From contig JAGVSM010002877.1 in assembly GCA_022494885.1 (NCBI GenBank), positions 124,001 to 188,000 of the forward strand: a DNA stretch of 64,000 nt, written 5' to 3'. The translations under genes and the position numbers were made by a program. Source of the stretch: Micrasema longulum (Eukaryota; Arthropoda; Insecta; Trichoptera; Brachycentridae). The notes under the pieces are model-generated. The model did not search any database. It saw nothing but the letters and a program-made list of their open reading frames with translations, and had not been told where the DNA came from. How positions within the stretch are numbered: position 1 is the stretch's first letter; the number at the start of each line of letters is the position of its first letter. Shown piece after piece: positions 10,930 through 22,579 of this stretch.

Positions 10930-12252
10930 AGGCGAGTAACTTCCTAGGAAGTTGGAAAATTATCGACCTATTAGTTTGTTATCTCACTTGTACAAGCTGT
11001 TCACAAAAATAATTAATAATAGACTCTCTAATAAACTAGACGCATACCAACCGGTAGAACAGGCAGGATTTAGGAGAGGTTACAGCACGAACGATCATAT
11101 ACAGACCCTGAAAAATATCATCCAGAAATATAATGAATATAATATGTCACTACAACTAGCATTCATTGATTTTGAGAAAGCTTTTGATTCTGTAGAGATA
11201 TGGGCAGTAATGAAAGGTTTAGATAATTGTAGAGTGGATCACAGGTACTCAGAACTCCTAAAAAACATATACAATAATGCCACCTCTATTGTACAGCTCC
11301 ATGAACCAAGCGAAAAGTTCCGCATAAGAAGAGGAGTAAGACAGGGTGATACAATATCCCCAAAATTATTTACATTAGCTCAGGAAGATGTCTTCAAAAC
11401 TCTTGACTGGAACGACAAGGGTATTAACATCAACGGCGAATTCATTAGCAATCTCAGATTCACAGATGATATAGTCCTATTTGCTAAAGATGAGAAAGAA
11501 CTCGAAAACATGATAAACGAAGTTAATACAGCATCCCTGAAAATAGGCTTGAAAATGAATGCTTCAAAAACTAAAGTTATGAGTGATGCAAACCAATCAT
11601 GTAACATCTTAGTAAATGGAGAAATAATTGAAAAGATTGATAGTTATATATACTTAGGACATGAAATAAAGCTCGGCAAAGATAATCAAGAGGTAGAACT
11701 AGAAAGAAGGCGAGGTTTAGCATGGGCCGCCTTTGGTAAGCTCTCATATATCCAGAAATCTCCGAAGTATTCACATTACTTAAAGAAGAAACTTTTTGAT
11801 GCTTGTGTTCTCCCTGTACTGACATATGGCTGTGAAACTTTTGTGTTCACGAAAAAAATTTTACACAAATTATCAGTGACACAGAGAGCCATGGAAAGGA
11901 GAATGCTGGGTATTTCGTTGAGAGACAAAAAAACCAATACATGGATTAGAGCGAGAACAAAGATCGCCGATGTGGTCCATAGAGCTGCCAACCAGAAATG
12001 GAGCTGGGCTGGTCATATAGCCAGAATCACAGACTCTAGATGGACCAAAAAAGTCCTGGAATGGCGACCCAGAACGGGTAGAAGAAGTGTCGGCAGGCCT
12101 CAGACAAGGTGGTCTGATGACATAAGACGAGTTGCAGGAAGTGGTTGGATGCGGTTGGCTCAGGATAGGGAAATATGGAGACTAAAGGGGAGGCCTATGT
12201 TCAACATTGGACAAGAGACGGCTGATGATGATGATGATGATGAGGCGAGTAA
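10930..12252 (+). mobile_element. 5'-truncated RTE LINE insertion with target-site duplication
   Basis: The insertion is flanked by a perfect 10-bp direct repeat AGGCGAGTAA (10930-10939 and 12243-12252). Its 3' end is a (GAT)n tract at about 12224-12243, the usual RTE tail. The 5' end is truncated inside the reverse-transcriptase domain. The uninterrupted frame and perfect duplication point to a recent insertion. Confidence 0.9.
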
Positions 12253-12262
12253 GGCGTTTTAG
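10952..12262 (+). CDS. RTE-clade reverse transcriptase, C-terminal part
   Basis: It encodes the C-terminal ~430 residues of a LINE polyprotein that copies its RNA at nicked target DNA. Visible motifs, numbered from TTG at 10952, are: ENYRPISLL (2-10), FIDFEKAFDS with catalytic Asp 73 (71-80), GVRQGDTISPKLF (128-140), LRFTDDIVLFA with the catalytic DD at 172-173, then WSWAGHIAR and GRPQTRWSDDI. The usual A/Y before DD is Thr here. The endonuclease and N-terminal reverse transcriptase are missing (5' truncation), so the true start lies outside and 10952 is only the first codon in frame. The frame reads through the (GAT)n tail as a run of Asp and ends in flanking DNA. It is not expressed as a functional protein unless transcribed from a host promoter. 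Confidence 0.9.
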   Translation: MENYRPISLLSHLYKLFTKIINNRLSNKLDAYQPVEQAGFRRGYSTNDHIQTLKNIIQKYNEYNMSLQLAFIDFEKAFDSVEIWAVMKGLDNCRVDHRYSELLKNIYNNATSIVQLHEPSEKFRIRRGVRQGDTISPKLFTLAQEDVFKTLDWNDKGININGEFISNLRFTDDIVLFAKDEKELENMINEVNTASLKIGLKMNASKTKVMSDANQSCNILVNGEIIEKIDSYIYLGHEIKLGKDNQEVELERRRGLAWAAFGKLSYIQKSPKYSHYLKKKLFDACVLPVLTYGCETFVFTKKILHKLSVTQRAMERRMLGISLRDKKTNTWIRARTKIADVVHRAANQKWSWAGHIARITDSRWTKKVLEWRPRTGRRSVGRPQTRWSDDIRRVAGSGWMRLAQDREIWRLKGRPMFNIGQETADDDDDDEASKAF

Positions 12263-13050
12263 ATATACCTATAATTGGTTAGAGTATTGTTGCATTGGGG
12301 AGGCACTAATAAATCAATATTAAAACCTCTCGAATCTGCTCAAAAATCAATAATTAAAATAATTTTAAAAAAGCCCTTCAGGTACTCCAGCGTCAATTTA
12401 TTTGAGGAATTTGAGATCTTAGATATAAGGCAATTATATATTTTTAGAATAATAATGTTTGAGAAAGCAAATTATTCTATCGAATCCCAAAAGGAACACT
12501 CCTACACTACCAGAAGCCAAACTAGAGGATGGGTCATGGGGTCTACCACAAATTCTGAATTTGGGAAAAGAAATTTCAGGTTTCTGGGCCCCAAAATATT
12601 CAATTTTTTACCCAAAAATTGCAAAACCATGACCCGGATTCAATTAAATAAATTTGTAAAGAATTGGTTACTGGGTTTAGGTAGAGAAAAATTGGAAAAT
12701 ATACTCAAAAACTTTTAAAAAGAATAAATGTTATAAATTAACTAGAAGTAAGTATTGTTTTTGGTTATTTTGCATAAAAATGTCTGCCTTAAAACAGATT
12801 GTACCTAGTTAGGCAGATATACATGATCCAGAGAAATCTATTACCCAAGGGTGTATGTAGTAGCTTAAGTAATTGTTATTTATGTCAACAAACCGTAATT
12901 ATTATTAGTACTTGTTCTTGTAGAAATCAATCATTTAAAAAAAACTAATTTCAAGTTAATATTTAAAACATAAAAAATTAATTATTTCAATGCTTAAATA
13001 GTATTTATTCGATTTAACTTTACCTAGAACGAAATAAATATAATATATGT
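12253..13050 (+). pseudogene. Jockey/CR1-type LINE C-terminus and 3' UTR
   Basis: An open frame at 12275-12718 (147 codons, starting after a stop) gives HWGGTNKSILKPLESAQKSI, SVNLFEEFEILDIRQLYIFR, TRSQTR and LGPKIFNFLPKN. This is the ordered C-terminal signature of a Jockey/CR1 LINE (WGG..., Q+++K+I, RQLY, TR...R, GPK+FN.LP). The 3' UTR ends near AAATAAATATAATATATG (13033-13050). It is 5'-truncated, with the RTE insertion directly at its left edge. The frame itself is intact, so it may be fairly young. Confidence 0.75.
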
Positions 13051-13144
13051 TTGTCTCACAGAAAACTCATAGTAAAAGGTAAACAAGCAGTGGAGGTAAA
13101 CTAAATTAAAATTGAAGATATGAAATTCAAAAAATATTTTTAAA

Positions 13145-13465
13145 AAATTGTTGCTACAAGGGGGAACACATTTTTGGGAGTATGGAAGTCTAGGCATTAA
13201 CAGGGCTGATGACCCGCCAATGGCCGGTTTGTGTGGTCATTTTACACATTGTATAACTTTCACCATTCTGCCTATGTTTAAACATCCACATTTTCTCAAC
13301 TCTTCGATCTGTTGACTTTTGCGAAGTGAAAGAGCTGAAACCTTTATCGCGTGGGTGAGATTCATTCGGTTGAACCAATTCACCTACTACGTGCCCAGAC
13401 TAAAAAATGTTTTCCCCTCTGTAAACTGTCTGCAAACATTTAGACACACTGAAAACCTCGTTAAA
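13145..13465 (+). repeat. family F composite repeat, copy a
   Basis: It carries segment C (TATGGAAGTCTAGGCATTAA), segment B (TTCACCATTCTGCCTATG, GAAAGAGCTGAAACCTTTAT) and a closing segment related to A (TCTGCAAACATTTAGACACA). Open frames at 13319 and 13387 are accidental. The superfamily is unknown. Confidence 0.75.
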
Positions 13466-13799
13466 ATAAAAATTTCCCGATTCTTGATAGGAAGACCCTT
13501 GGTCTTTAAAACGGTTTTCAATTGGAAGAAGTAACGAGATCCCATATACATAATAATATATATGGTTATTTTTAATTTATGTTTACCTACCAACTACCAA
13601 CCCTTTGTCCTAAAAAGTAATGGTATTTTTTTGCTCATAATGTTTTATGCTTATTCAAAAGGGTGGTATAACAAAACGCACGTTTATGTCAGCTAAAACA
13701 ATATTTAATGATCAAAAATGTTGATTAATTAATTTTATTTATTAAAAACCTCATAATGATTATACTAACTGTGAGCCTTTGTTGAACCCAGAAGTCTTT

Positions 13800-14460
13800 T
13801 CCATTCTCGTCAGTCTACTGCTTTTATTTATTTATTTCAAATTACATTTGTGTTCATATTCACTTACCTATTTGGCTTTTAAGGCTGTGCTTGTAATTGT
13901 AAATAATTAGCAACAACAAAATATAAAGAAACTTCAAATACATAATAATTACAAATAATATGATTTAAAAAAATACTATGTGATACATTCATTTTTTTCT
14001 TAAATAAAACAAAGACACACGGTTAAATGGCGGACTTATTGCAACCAGCAATTTCTTACAGTCTGACGAAAAACCAAATAATAAAAAGAGTAAAATTTTT
14101 TTTTAACAGAAAATGAAATAATTGTAAATCAATGAAAAAGTTAAGAAAATACAAACAGTAAAAACATTATATTAGTTGGGGTGTCTATTACTTACGTTAA
14201 TTGACATTGAATACATTTTAATTTATTTAATTCCATCTTCCAAATATTCATTTATACTCTAGAAACACTTTTAACACCCTTGAAAAAAATTTAAAACAAA
14301 CCTTTTCTTTAATTTTTTTGGGAAGCTTATTACATATTTTTACTTCCATGCAAATAGACCTTCTTTGTAAGAACGATTGTTTCGTCAATTGGATTTTTAA
14401 TTGACTTTTATTTATGGTGTTGTGAGTGGCTTCTTTCTTGTGTACTAAAATATTCGTACA
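13800..14460 (-). pseudogene. Jockey-type LINE C-terminus and 3' UTR (relic, minus)
   Basis: On the minus strand about 14455-14170 gives QLTKQSFLQRRSICM and NKLPKKIKERFVLNFF. The 3' UTR (14070-13985) contains a GTTAAATGGCGGAC block shared with 52740. Several stops are present. Confidence 0.6.
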
Positions 14461-14499
14461 ATATAAATAATTGTTTATATAACCCTAACTTTGTCAAAC

Positions 14500-14757
14500 T
14501 CGTGGAGCAGTGGTTAGCGCGTTTGCCTACGTTGCAAGAGGTCTCGGGTTCGATTCTTGGTATGTTGACATGAAATATTGATTTAAAAAGGTGTATTTAC
14601 ACCGTAATATTTCATAATCCCTGGACTGGCACCTGAACCGCAAGACTAATCATCTAACTTTCATGTAACAAAAAATATCAAGATAAGCTGCGATCCGTGT
14701 ACCAATGAAGTGCTCTATGCACCTTAGATGCGGAAAGGGGAATGATGATGATGATAA
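14500..14757 (+). repeat. SINE family S3
   Basis: It has a tRNA-like head (CTCGTGGAGCAGTGGTTAGC), the B box CGGGTTCGATTCTTGG, body TTAAAAAGGTGTATTTACAC, then CCTGGACTGGCACCTGAA, and the tail AATGATGATGATGA. It is a full-length member. Confidence 0.85.
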
Positions 14758-15611
14758 CCCCAACGGATTTTTATAACTATAAATAAATAATGTGACACAG
14801 CACCATCAAAATTAAAGATACTCGTAATATCAAAATTGCCTTCGGTTTTTTAAAATTAATAGCGTTCCTGATTAAAACATTTACACGGAAACTTATGTAA
14901 TCGGTTTGCAAATAAAATGACACGAAAGCCTTGTTAAATAATGAATGGAAGTTTAACATTTACGAACAAGTCGATATTTACTTAACAATATATTGTAATA
15001 TATTATGTTTTATTAATGTGTTATTTAGATAATCATCTGTAAGTTAAAATGTTTGAACTTATTGGTTTGAAGAGGTTTTCTCTAGCAGACGAGAAAGGTT
15101 TAGTTAATTAATTAGTAAATCTTGTTTTATTTGTGTTTAGCGTACACCTTGAAATTTCGATATTGGTATTTTAAAGCTGTTTTAGTCTGATAAAATCTAA
15201 GGAAATCATACGATTTTCCCATTTTAAAACGCCCTTCTTTCAAAATCACGCAATTAAAGATAATTATTTAATAAACAACAGGTAAACATAATTATTTTCT
15301 AAGACATTTCTGATAAAATAGTAAAAAGTGTACTAAAATATATTTACTTTTCGACCTGCAGATTACGCTTCTCGCAATATAGACTAAACGTAGGTACATT
15401 ATTACTCATATAAAAACAAAGTATTTAAGTAAAATTTATTACAATAATTTGAAAATAATAAATTGAACATGGAAATTATTAAGGAAAAAAAAATTGGTTC
15501 CTAAAAAAAATAAAAGTATTTTACATCGGACAAATTTCATATCATTTTTCTTAAATTCCAGGTTAAATTAAGCCTTTTGTAAGCGTTAATTAAAAATAAA
15601 AAAAAAACAGT
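14758..15611. other. no gene seen
   Basis: AT-rich, with no repeat recognised. A minus-strand 60-codon frame at 14777-14959 has no motif. Confidence 0.45.
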
Positions 15612-15868
15612 TCATCATCCTTCCCTTTCCGCACCTAATGGTGCATTGGGCACTGCATTGGTATACCGATCGCAGCCTATCTTGATCATTTTTGTTACAA
15701 GAGGGCAAGATGTTCAGTCTTACGCTTCAGGTACCAGTCCAGGTACAATGAAATATTATAGTGTAAAACACCTTTTGAAATAAATATTTCAGGCCAACCA
15801 TGCCGGGAATCGAACCCGAGACCTTTTGCATGGAGGCAAATGCGCTGACCAATTACACCACGAGGCCG
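15612..15868 (-). repeat. SINE family S3 (minus)
   Basis: Full-length reverse copy: tail TTCATCATCC at the left, B box complement GGGAATCGAACCCGAGACC at about 15803, and head complement ATTACACCACGAGGCCGA at the right. Confidence 0.85.
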
Positions 15869-16079
15869 AAATTTTTGTACAAACCTTTTTATATTTATAA
15901 ACCATATTATGTTTTTATTTTTACTAAATTTCAACAGCATCTTTTAAGCAAAACTTCAATATTTTTATCGGCTATTCAACGGTAATAATTATTTTTTTAT
16001 CACATTACAGCCTTTATAATATTACCGTAATTTACTTACTTCTAACAATATTTACTTTCCCAAATACCCCCTAAGTATT

Positions 16080-16140
16080 CTTTCATCATTATTACCTTTG
16101 CGCACGCACCTAATGGTGTATAGGGTATTGCATTGGTAAG
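16080..16140 (-). repeat. SINE family S3, 3' fragment (minus)
   Basis: It contains CACCTAATGGTGTATAGGG followed by TTGCATTGGTA, which is the family's 3' end; the rest is absent. Confidence 0.6.
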
Positions 16141-16224
16141 ATAAATCAATTATTCCATCGTGTAAAATAAAACTTAATGTTTATTTTCGATCCTCTTTAT
16201 CAAAAAAGTACCGAGAAGTTTTCG

Positions 16225-16325
16225 ATGTAATAATTTTCTGTAAGACCACATTTAGAAAGCCTTTAGACTCTTATTGTCTCTTTCAGATAGGCACCATGTC
16301 TCGTAGCCGTACATTAAGTCACTCC
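16225..16325 (-). pseudogene. LINE reverse-transcriptase scrap (minus)
   Basis: The minus strand reads LMYGYETWCLSERDNKSLKA, matching the YG.ETW..... region downstream of the RTE/CR1-like catalytic core. It is only ~33 codons. Confidence 0.5.
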
Positions 16326-16444
16326 ATACTTAGGAAAAAGGGTATAATGATAAAACAAAATATTTAATTAGTTTGGTACATAAATGGGCATTGTTTACGT
16401 TGTGTGTCTTGTAAATACTAACAATGAACTATGAACTTACACGT

Positions 16445-16625
16445 GTCAGTGTACTGTCACGGACTAACGGATCAAAGGCCCGAGGTTCGAACTCCGCTCT
16501 ACCATAACCATAACTTGATTGTCTTTTTTCTAATAGTGAGTTATTTACAACTCTTTGACAATGCCCCCAAAAATTTAAACATTTGAGTGAATCATAAAAA
16601 CGATTTTTTTTTATTTCTTTTTTTT
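16445..16625 (+). repeat. SINE family S1
   Basis: It carries CGGATCAAAGGCCCGAGGTT, then CGCTCTACCATAACC, CTAATAGTGAGTTATTTAC and an A/T-rich end; the body is diverged from other copies. Confidence 0.75.
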
Positions 16626-17089
16626 CTAAAATGACGTAGGTGTAAGTATTTATTCAAATATCCGAAATCTTTAATGCGTTTCTTTCCATAAACTGAATAT
16701 TACGCCTTGGAAACCGGCTATGTGCCTTTATTTCACTAAATACGTTTTTTACGCCAAAAATTGCAAACAAATATTTTTTACCAAACGTATCAATTATTTT
16801 CATAAAAATATTACAGTTAAAGTAATCATAAAAAATCAATGTTTCCAGACATTTCTATTCAAGGGCGCGATGTTTATTGTTTCTCCTAAACGTTTTTAAA
16901 AAAAACACAAAGCCAATTTCCTAGGCGCAACAACGATAATGTATAAAAGTTTTAAACTTCTTTTGACTTTAAATTACATTATGTCAAACTAAAGTAGTTA
17001 ATCCAACACGCTCAGATAATGTACGGGTGCGACAACCTTTTAAAATTAAAATGATTGTTTTATTTTATTTATACAAATTTATTGTTGTA
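16626..17089. other. no gene seen
   Basis: AT-rich. The 61-codon minus frame at 16654-16839 has no recognisable motif. Confidence 0.4.
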
Positions 17090-17480
17090 TTGGTTATAAG
17101 GCCGAATTATTTAGTATGTACTGTTACATGTTTGATAATTCGGCCCTTCGAGGCTCATTTAATCGTCTCTCTCGGCCTCATTTCATCAATCGTAATTGAA
17201 GCATTTACCGTATTGCTTAGATATAATACAGTTTTCTAAACATAATACACAACAAGGTTTTAAGAAAAATCTTTTTAAAAGTCACTCTGTTTCAGATCTA
17301 TTCAAAGTACCTAATATCCTAACGATGTACGGACAGCGAAGTCACCTGTTCATAGGACCAAGTGTCTTCAACGGCTTGCCGCAGGAATCAAAAAATAAAT
17401 ATATAGAAACAAAAAATGCATTATGAACCGATCTGAGCAATTAGTGGCATACTTAATTTATAATAAATTGTATTGAATAC
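17090..17480 (+). pseudogene. LINE C-terminus relic with GGCCGAATT module
   Basis: The frame at 17196-17426 gives KSHSVSDLFKVPNILTMYGQ and HLFIGPSVFNGLPQESK, which resembles a LINE C-terminus (RSH...GP..FN.LP). The 5' flank (17098-17195) contains paired AGGCCGAATTAT / ATAATTCGGCC motifs also seen at 32.7-33.7 kb. The tail AATTGTATTGAATA lies near 17466-17480. Confidence 0.55.
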
Positions 17481-18074
17481 CTACTGACTCGACTAAAAAA
17501 TAGTAATTCCTGACTCGATGCATGGCTTCCTAGTGAGGCAAGTAATAAGGAAATATCATGCTTTTTTTGAATTTTTAAAGAAAAAAGGATCTATAAAATA
17601 CTGTAACTGTAAATTTTGTAATTTTGAATTCCCGCAAAAACGGTCATTGCATTGGCCACGCCCCTAATACGTCACGATTCATGTTCATTTTTAACATTAT
17701 TCCAAAGCATTCAATTTTTTATAGAATACCGTCATGAATTTTGACGACACAACTATTGATGCCAAACATGTCGCGTTTTTCAAGTGACATATTTTTGTAT
17801 ATTTCCTTTTTCAAAGTTATACAAAAACATTTCTCTACAATATCCATATTGATTTTGGAAATACAATAATTTATTCTAAACCCATTTCGTATATTTTCAT
17901 CTGTATTCGTATGACGTAATATTTCCCTACTAGGAAATACAATGATTTTTTTTTAAATAAAACAAAAATTTTAAAAAAAGATCTGTGTTTGAAATAGAAT
18001 CAACCCTAGACGAGCGTTTTAGGCTCTTTGGCTTCAAAGAATAGATAAGTTTGCTTTAAAGTAACGTAATTGGC
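17481..18074. other. no gene seen
   Basis: AT-rich, with a slightly GC-richer patch at 17640-17690. Nothing supported. Confidence 0.4.
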
Positions 18075-18232
18075 GCGTACGTCCACCATGTTTGAGGTCC
18101 CGGGTTCGATTTCTGGCAGCGGGGATGTGAAATATATATTTTCATGGACTGGCCCATGAAGGGTTGTAATAAAATTGAACCAGGTAAGGTGCGATTGGAG
18201 TACTAACGCAGTGGCGGATAGGGAAATGAAAA
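18075..18232 (+). repeat. SINE family S3, degenerate
   Basis: The B box CCGGGTTCGATTTCTGG, a shortened body and the 3' end ACTAACGCAGTGGCGGATAG are recognisable. The A-box head is lost or diverged. Confidence 0.6.
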
Positions 18233-18288
18233 TAAACTTTTAACTATTTTATTTATTATAACAATTTTATATACTTACAGTACTTATA

Positions 18289-18400
18289 TGTTATTTCGCT
18301 GTCCATTCGCTCTACTTGTCCGAACCAACGCAAAGCCCCTTTTTTGATTTTGTCGATAACGCTTATCTTGGCCGTACGTAATGTATGAATCTCGAAATTT
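18289..18400 (-). pseudogene. RTE LINE fragment (minus)
   Basis: The minus strand gives VIDKIKKGALRWFGQVERMD, the same motif as at 9.6 kb and 63.3 kb. It is about 37 codons long. Confidence 0.75.
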
Positions 18401-18854
18401 ACATGATATTATCTCCAGCATTGTTTATTCGGTTATTTACCATGCAATAGTTGTCAACACCTGTATATGAATATAAATATGTACATCACACGCTGCGGTG
18501 ACCTTGAAGTAACCAATAAGGAAATGACCATCTCACAGTTTTGGAAAACGTCGATCGTGACCTGGGACTCCGCTAGTGCAAATGGACGCCATACGTTTTG
18601 CAGAAAATCCTTCAAATGACTAATTACAGCTCATTCACGATCAAGAAAAAACCCTCTTGTATTTCTCTGGCAAATTGATTTTTTACTCCATATGTGATGA
18701 TTATATTGTATATTACAACGTTACATACATTATTCATGCTAAATGAGACTTTGGTACCTACCCATGATGAAAAAAATAGCATTAGCGTCAAGAATTCATA
18801 GTTAACTAACAAGAGCAAAATGAAAACGAGATGCTAAAGAGCACATAATATTTT
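18401..18854. other. no gene seen
   Basis: No coding or repeat signal is recognised. Confidence 0.4.
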
Positions 18855-19765
18855 ATCAAATAGTACTCTTGATGGATGATAAGCTTTTATTTAGAGATCA
18901 CTTAAATACAATTGTGGATAAGGCGTATAGACTTCTAGGGTTTATCTTACGAATCTCCAAGCCATTCTCATCACCAAATACACTCAAACTTCTTTACTAT
19001 ACTTATGTGCGTAGTCAACTCGAATTCGCTTCATTAGTATGGTCCCTCAGTATAATGTATATGTTAATCAAATTGAAAACATTCAAAAGAAATTTATAAG
19101 GATCCTGGAATATCGTTTTGGCAACATTGAAAATGATTACGGCGCATCTTTGATTAATTTTAATATGGAATCACTACAAAAAAGGCGCCTTACATCTGAT
19201 TTAATTTTTCTTTTCAAAATTCTAAATAATATGGTTGATTCGCCGTATCTTTTACAAAATATTGGTTTCCGTTGTCCTCTTCGCTATACCAGATTAAATT
19301 CCCTTTTTTAATTCATTCATTAGACGTACTTGTAGAAATTATAATGGACTAAGAATTGATGTAGACATTTTTAACTGGACGTTTTAACCGCATTTATACA
19401 AAAGATTTCTTCATGGGGTCGATTATTTGGGATAGTTGCTGAATGTGCATCTTGAGTGGTTTATGCTATATATGTGTGCCGCATGTAATGTAATGTATAT
19501 GTGTGTGTATGTTTTATATGTGCGTTCATGTGTGTGTGCGTGGATAGCTCGGAGTGTGCATTCGGTATTTTTATTTATTTTAATTTATTACCTCCATGGA
19601 AGACGCAAATTTTAACAAGTATTCTTTTCTCACTTGAAATTCTTATTTATTTATTTTTTTTGTCACATTTAATGTTTATATCTTTTGCATAATTTATGAA
19701 AACATAATTAGTCTTATTATGTTAAAAAAATGTTTTTAATACTTATTATGTATGACTGTATGTTT
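18855..19765 (+). pseudogene. Jockey-type LINE C-terminus and 3' UTR
   Basis: The frame 18869-19060 gives FRDHLNTIVDKAYRLLGFI and LKLLYYTYVRSQLEFASLVW, the classic post-catalytic Jockey segment. A one-base deletion just after VWS (about 19043) shifts to PQYNVYVNQIENIQKKFIRI and continues to 19311. The 3' UTR follows, with TG-rich DNA at 19494-19560, and closes with TTTTCTGAATAAAATAAAAT. Confidence 0.8.
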
Positions 19766-20665
19766 TCTGAATAAAATAAAATAAAATCATCAATAAAATA
19801 AAATCAATAAAATTTATCAATAAAATAAAATCAAAAAATAAAATCTCTTTCTCTTATATCACTCAAATTACATACATTAATATTATTATTATAAATTAAA
19901 TTTCTCTTTTGAAATTTTGTATTACTACTAAAATCGCTTTAATGAAATTTTATCGACTTCTCTTTGTTTAAAATCTTTTCCTTATATTGCTTTTTCAAAA
20001 TTTAAAGATTACTCGCTATACTTGTTATTCCTTCTTTATTTTTTATTTTTTCTCTGCTGCCATTGGCATGTTTTAATACTTTTAAACTACTTTTAATTAC
20101 TTATAATATATATGTTAATAAAATCAATATATTGCTGCTCTTACTATAATGTGTCATTATTTTGAAAATGTTTTTTAAATTGACCTAAATTTAAATTTAC
20201 TGTCTTATATTTCACTTAAAGATTCTTCTCATCGTTTCTTTGAATCCCTTAAAATAAATATGTGTTTATGTTTTTCCTTTTAAAAAAAATGTTATTACTA
20301 TTTTATTTTATTTTTACATCTGAGCATGTTTTTCATTCTTTATTTCCATTCTTAATTCTTAATTACTCTTACAAATTTTCTTCATTTTTAATATTATTTC
20401 CATTTGTAAATACTCACTACAAACTACAAACCTTAAAATATATTTTTTTCACTTAAATTTTAATTTTTAAACAACTTTCATTTATGTTTTCTTTTTCCTT
20501 CTCTTTTTTATACTTTCATAATTAACCTTACATTTAATTGCTTTTATTAATATGGAAACTTCACTGGTCCATTAGAATTAAGTCCAATTGTGTAAAATAT
20601 TAAACTTTGTAACTGTACTGTATGTTTCCTGAATAAAAGAAAATAAAAAAAATAAAAAATAAAAT
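19766..20665 (+). repeat. T-rich LINE 3' UTR-like block with second poly(A) end
   Basis: (AATAAAATC)-type repeats at about 19770-19850 are followed by ~750 bp of T-rich, G-poor DNA ending ATGTTTCCTGAATAAAAG plus A-rich tail. This closely matches the 3' end at 19750. It is probably a second, non-coding truncated copy of the same LINE in tandem. Confidence 0.5.
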
Positions 20666-20689
20666 GGGAGAAATTTTTTAATGAGGAAG

Positions 20690-21075
20690 TTTAGTGTTTT
20701 TTAAAATTATATTTTCACTCTAAGTCACTAGTAAGTTATCGTCGGTGAGTTGTCTTGACTGGACAACCATTCTACCATTGGTTGATTCGGAAGAACTTGT
20801 GACGTAGTTTAAAATTAGTCAATAATTCATAGCATCTTCAACGTACACTGCGCAAATATAGCGTGCAGCGTTGGTAGCTGTATTCTCTCGATTGAACGCG
20901 AAGAGAAAGAGGTGTCGAAAATGCTCAATTTCATCAACTTGACATTAAAAACAATCACAATATCTCGTAGAGTACAAATTTTTATTTGGAATGGCGTATA
21001 ACCTTTAGCATTTTTTTACGGTTAGTGCTCATTTTTAAATTTGAAGAAAATGGATACAAGTTATTTTAACACTTA
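20690..21075 (-). pseudogene. mariner-like transposase N-terminus (relic, minus)
   Basis: Minus-strand codons at 20944-20819 give EHFRHLFLFAFNRENTATNA and ICAVYVEDAMNY then a stop. This matches the helix-turn-helix start of mariner transposases (EHFR...L.YF.+G..A..A...+C.VYGEDA). The start codon is lost. About 130 bp of upstream sequence aligns with the 5' region of the copy at 44945-45243. No catalytic domain follows. Confidence 0.75.
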
Positions 21076-21877
21076 ATGTGTACTTTATACTATATTTCAA
21101 TCGATAATAATAAACAATACATTCTGTATATTGTGGTACGTACGAGTAAACATTGTAAATTATTATAATATAGCTACAATAAAACGCTATTTTTTTTTTA
21201 AGTTGTCCATAACTGTAAATCTCATGTTAACTCTCATTAAAATACGCACGGATATTGAAACACATTTAATAATATTATTGCAGTAATAATCAATATTCAG
21301 AGTAGATTATTTTATAATATCGATCAGGTCATGTAATTAAATAACTCTATGTTGGCATTTTAATTAATGGTATGAAAATGACCCAAAATCGTAAATTAGT
21401 TCAAATCAACCACAAAAAGAAAGTGAAATTAATTAGACTAATTAAAATAATGATTATAGTATGCTAATTGGTATTAATTTAAACAGAACACGAAGATGCT
21501 GCGGTAAGTGTTTTGTGGTTATTTATTTTATTTTATTACATCAGAAATATTTATTGATGTGTGTAACATCGTAATATAAAAAAAGATCAGAATTGATTCA
21601 TGCGCTTTCGGTGCAAAAATTGTATTTTTTAATCGGCATCTGGTAACGTTGCCCGTCTAAACATGGGTAAAAAAGACTAAGAGTTTTTCCAATTACATTA
21701 AATTATGTGAAAATATGGATATACTAATTACGGAAAATTGTGAAGGCAATAAAAAAATTTAATGGTATATTTTACATACACAAATATTATTTATCGTATT
21801 GAGTGGTATTAAACTTAAGAAAAATTGAAAACAAATAAACAAATGTTTTCAAAAACAAATTACAAATTAGTGTAAGT
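21076..21877. other. no gene seen
   Basis: Very AT-rich, with no repeat family recognised. Confidence 0.45.
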
Positions 21878-21935
21878 TGTGAACTCACGGATCAAAGATC
21901 CGAGGTTCGCAATCCGTTTTTTATTACCATTTAAA
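21878..21935 (+). repeat. SINE family S1, short fragment
   Basis: GAACTCACGGATCAAAGATC followed by CGAGGTTCGCAATCCG matches the S1 B-box region only. Confidence 0.55.
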
Positions 21936-22019
21936 CATAAAATTTTACATTTATACAAAGTTGCTTGACTGTCTAACTAGGGTTATTTGCCCAGTTTTAA
22001 GACAGTAAAAAATAGACAC

Positions 22020-22330
22020 ATAATAATTACATAAAATAAATAAATAAGGGTAGTAGACATAGTAAAAAAATAGTGAAAAACGCAGTGAAATACGTTGTAA
22101 GAAAACAAAGTAAAAAAACATGCTTAAAAAATGTAGTAAATGCACCGTAAATCTTATTTAACAACCTAGTAAGAAACACAGTAAAATGCATAGTCAAAGA
22201 CAAAAAATATATTGTAAATATGAATAGCAAAAAACACAGTAAAATATTCAGTAAAAATAAAAAAAAATTACGTATAAATGTATATATAGTAAAGAACATA
22301 ATAAAAAAACATAGTAAAAACAAGAGGCTG
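22020..22330. repeat. degenerate A-rich short-period repeat
   Basis: The motif ACAYAGTAAAA recurs irregularly every 15-30 bp (for example near 22055, 22110, 22178 and 22232) in a strand with very few C or T. It generates spurious Phe/Leu-rich frames on the minus strand. Confidence 0.5.
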
Positions 22331-22579
22331 ACTAGGCGTATCCACGCCTCATGGTCTCTTTATAAGGCACTTTTCTTTGTTCTTCATGTCTCCATGGCGT
22401 GCACTGCAGGATGTTGCTCTTATGTCTTACAAAATATAAAGTATTATATTAAATATAAAATGATGGCTTGATTCATCGGTCGTTGCTCTATTTCAGGTGA
22501 AATTATTGCACGTCTGTGTGTCACGATCAACGGACTATGAACCACACATAAATAACTACTTTCTCTGTCTCTTCGTCAA

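Noticed and set aside
10952..12262. Host gene with an Asp-rich C-terminus
   Set aside because: The product is a LINE reverse transcriptase, and the Asp run is the translated (GAT)n tail.
22027..22323. 98-codon Phe/Leu-rich minus-strand frame that looks like a membrane protein
   Set aside because: It arises from an A-rich degenerate repeat (ACAYAGTAAAA); composition alone explains it.
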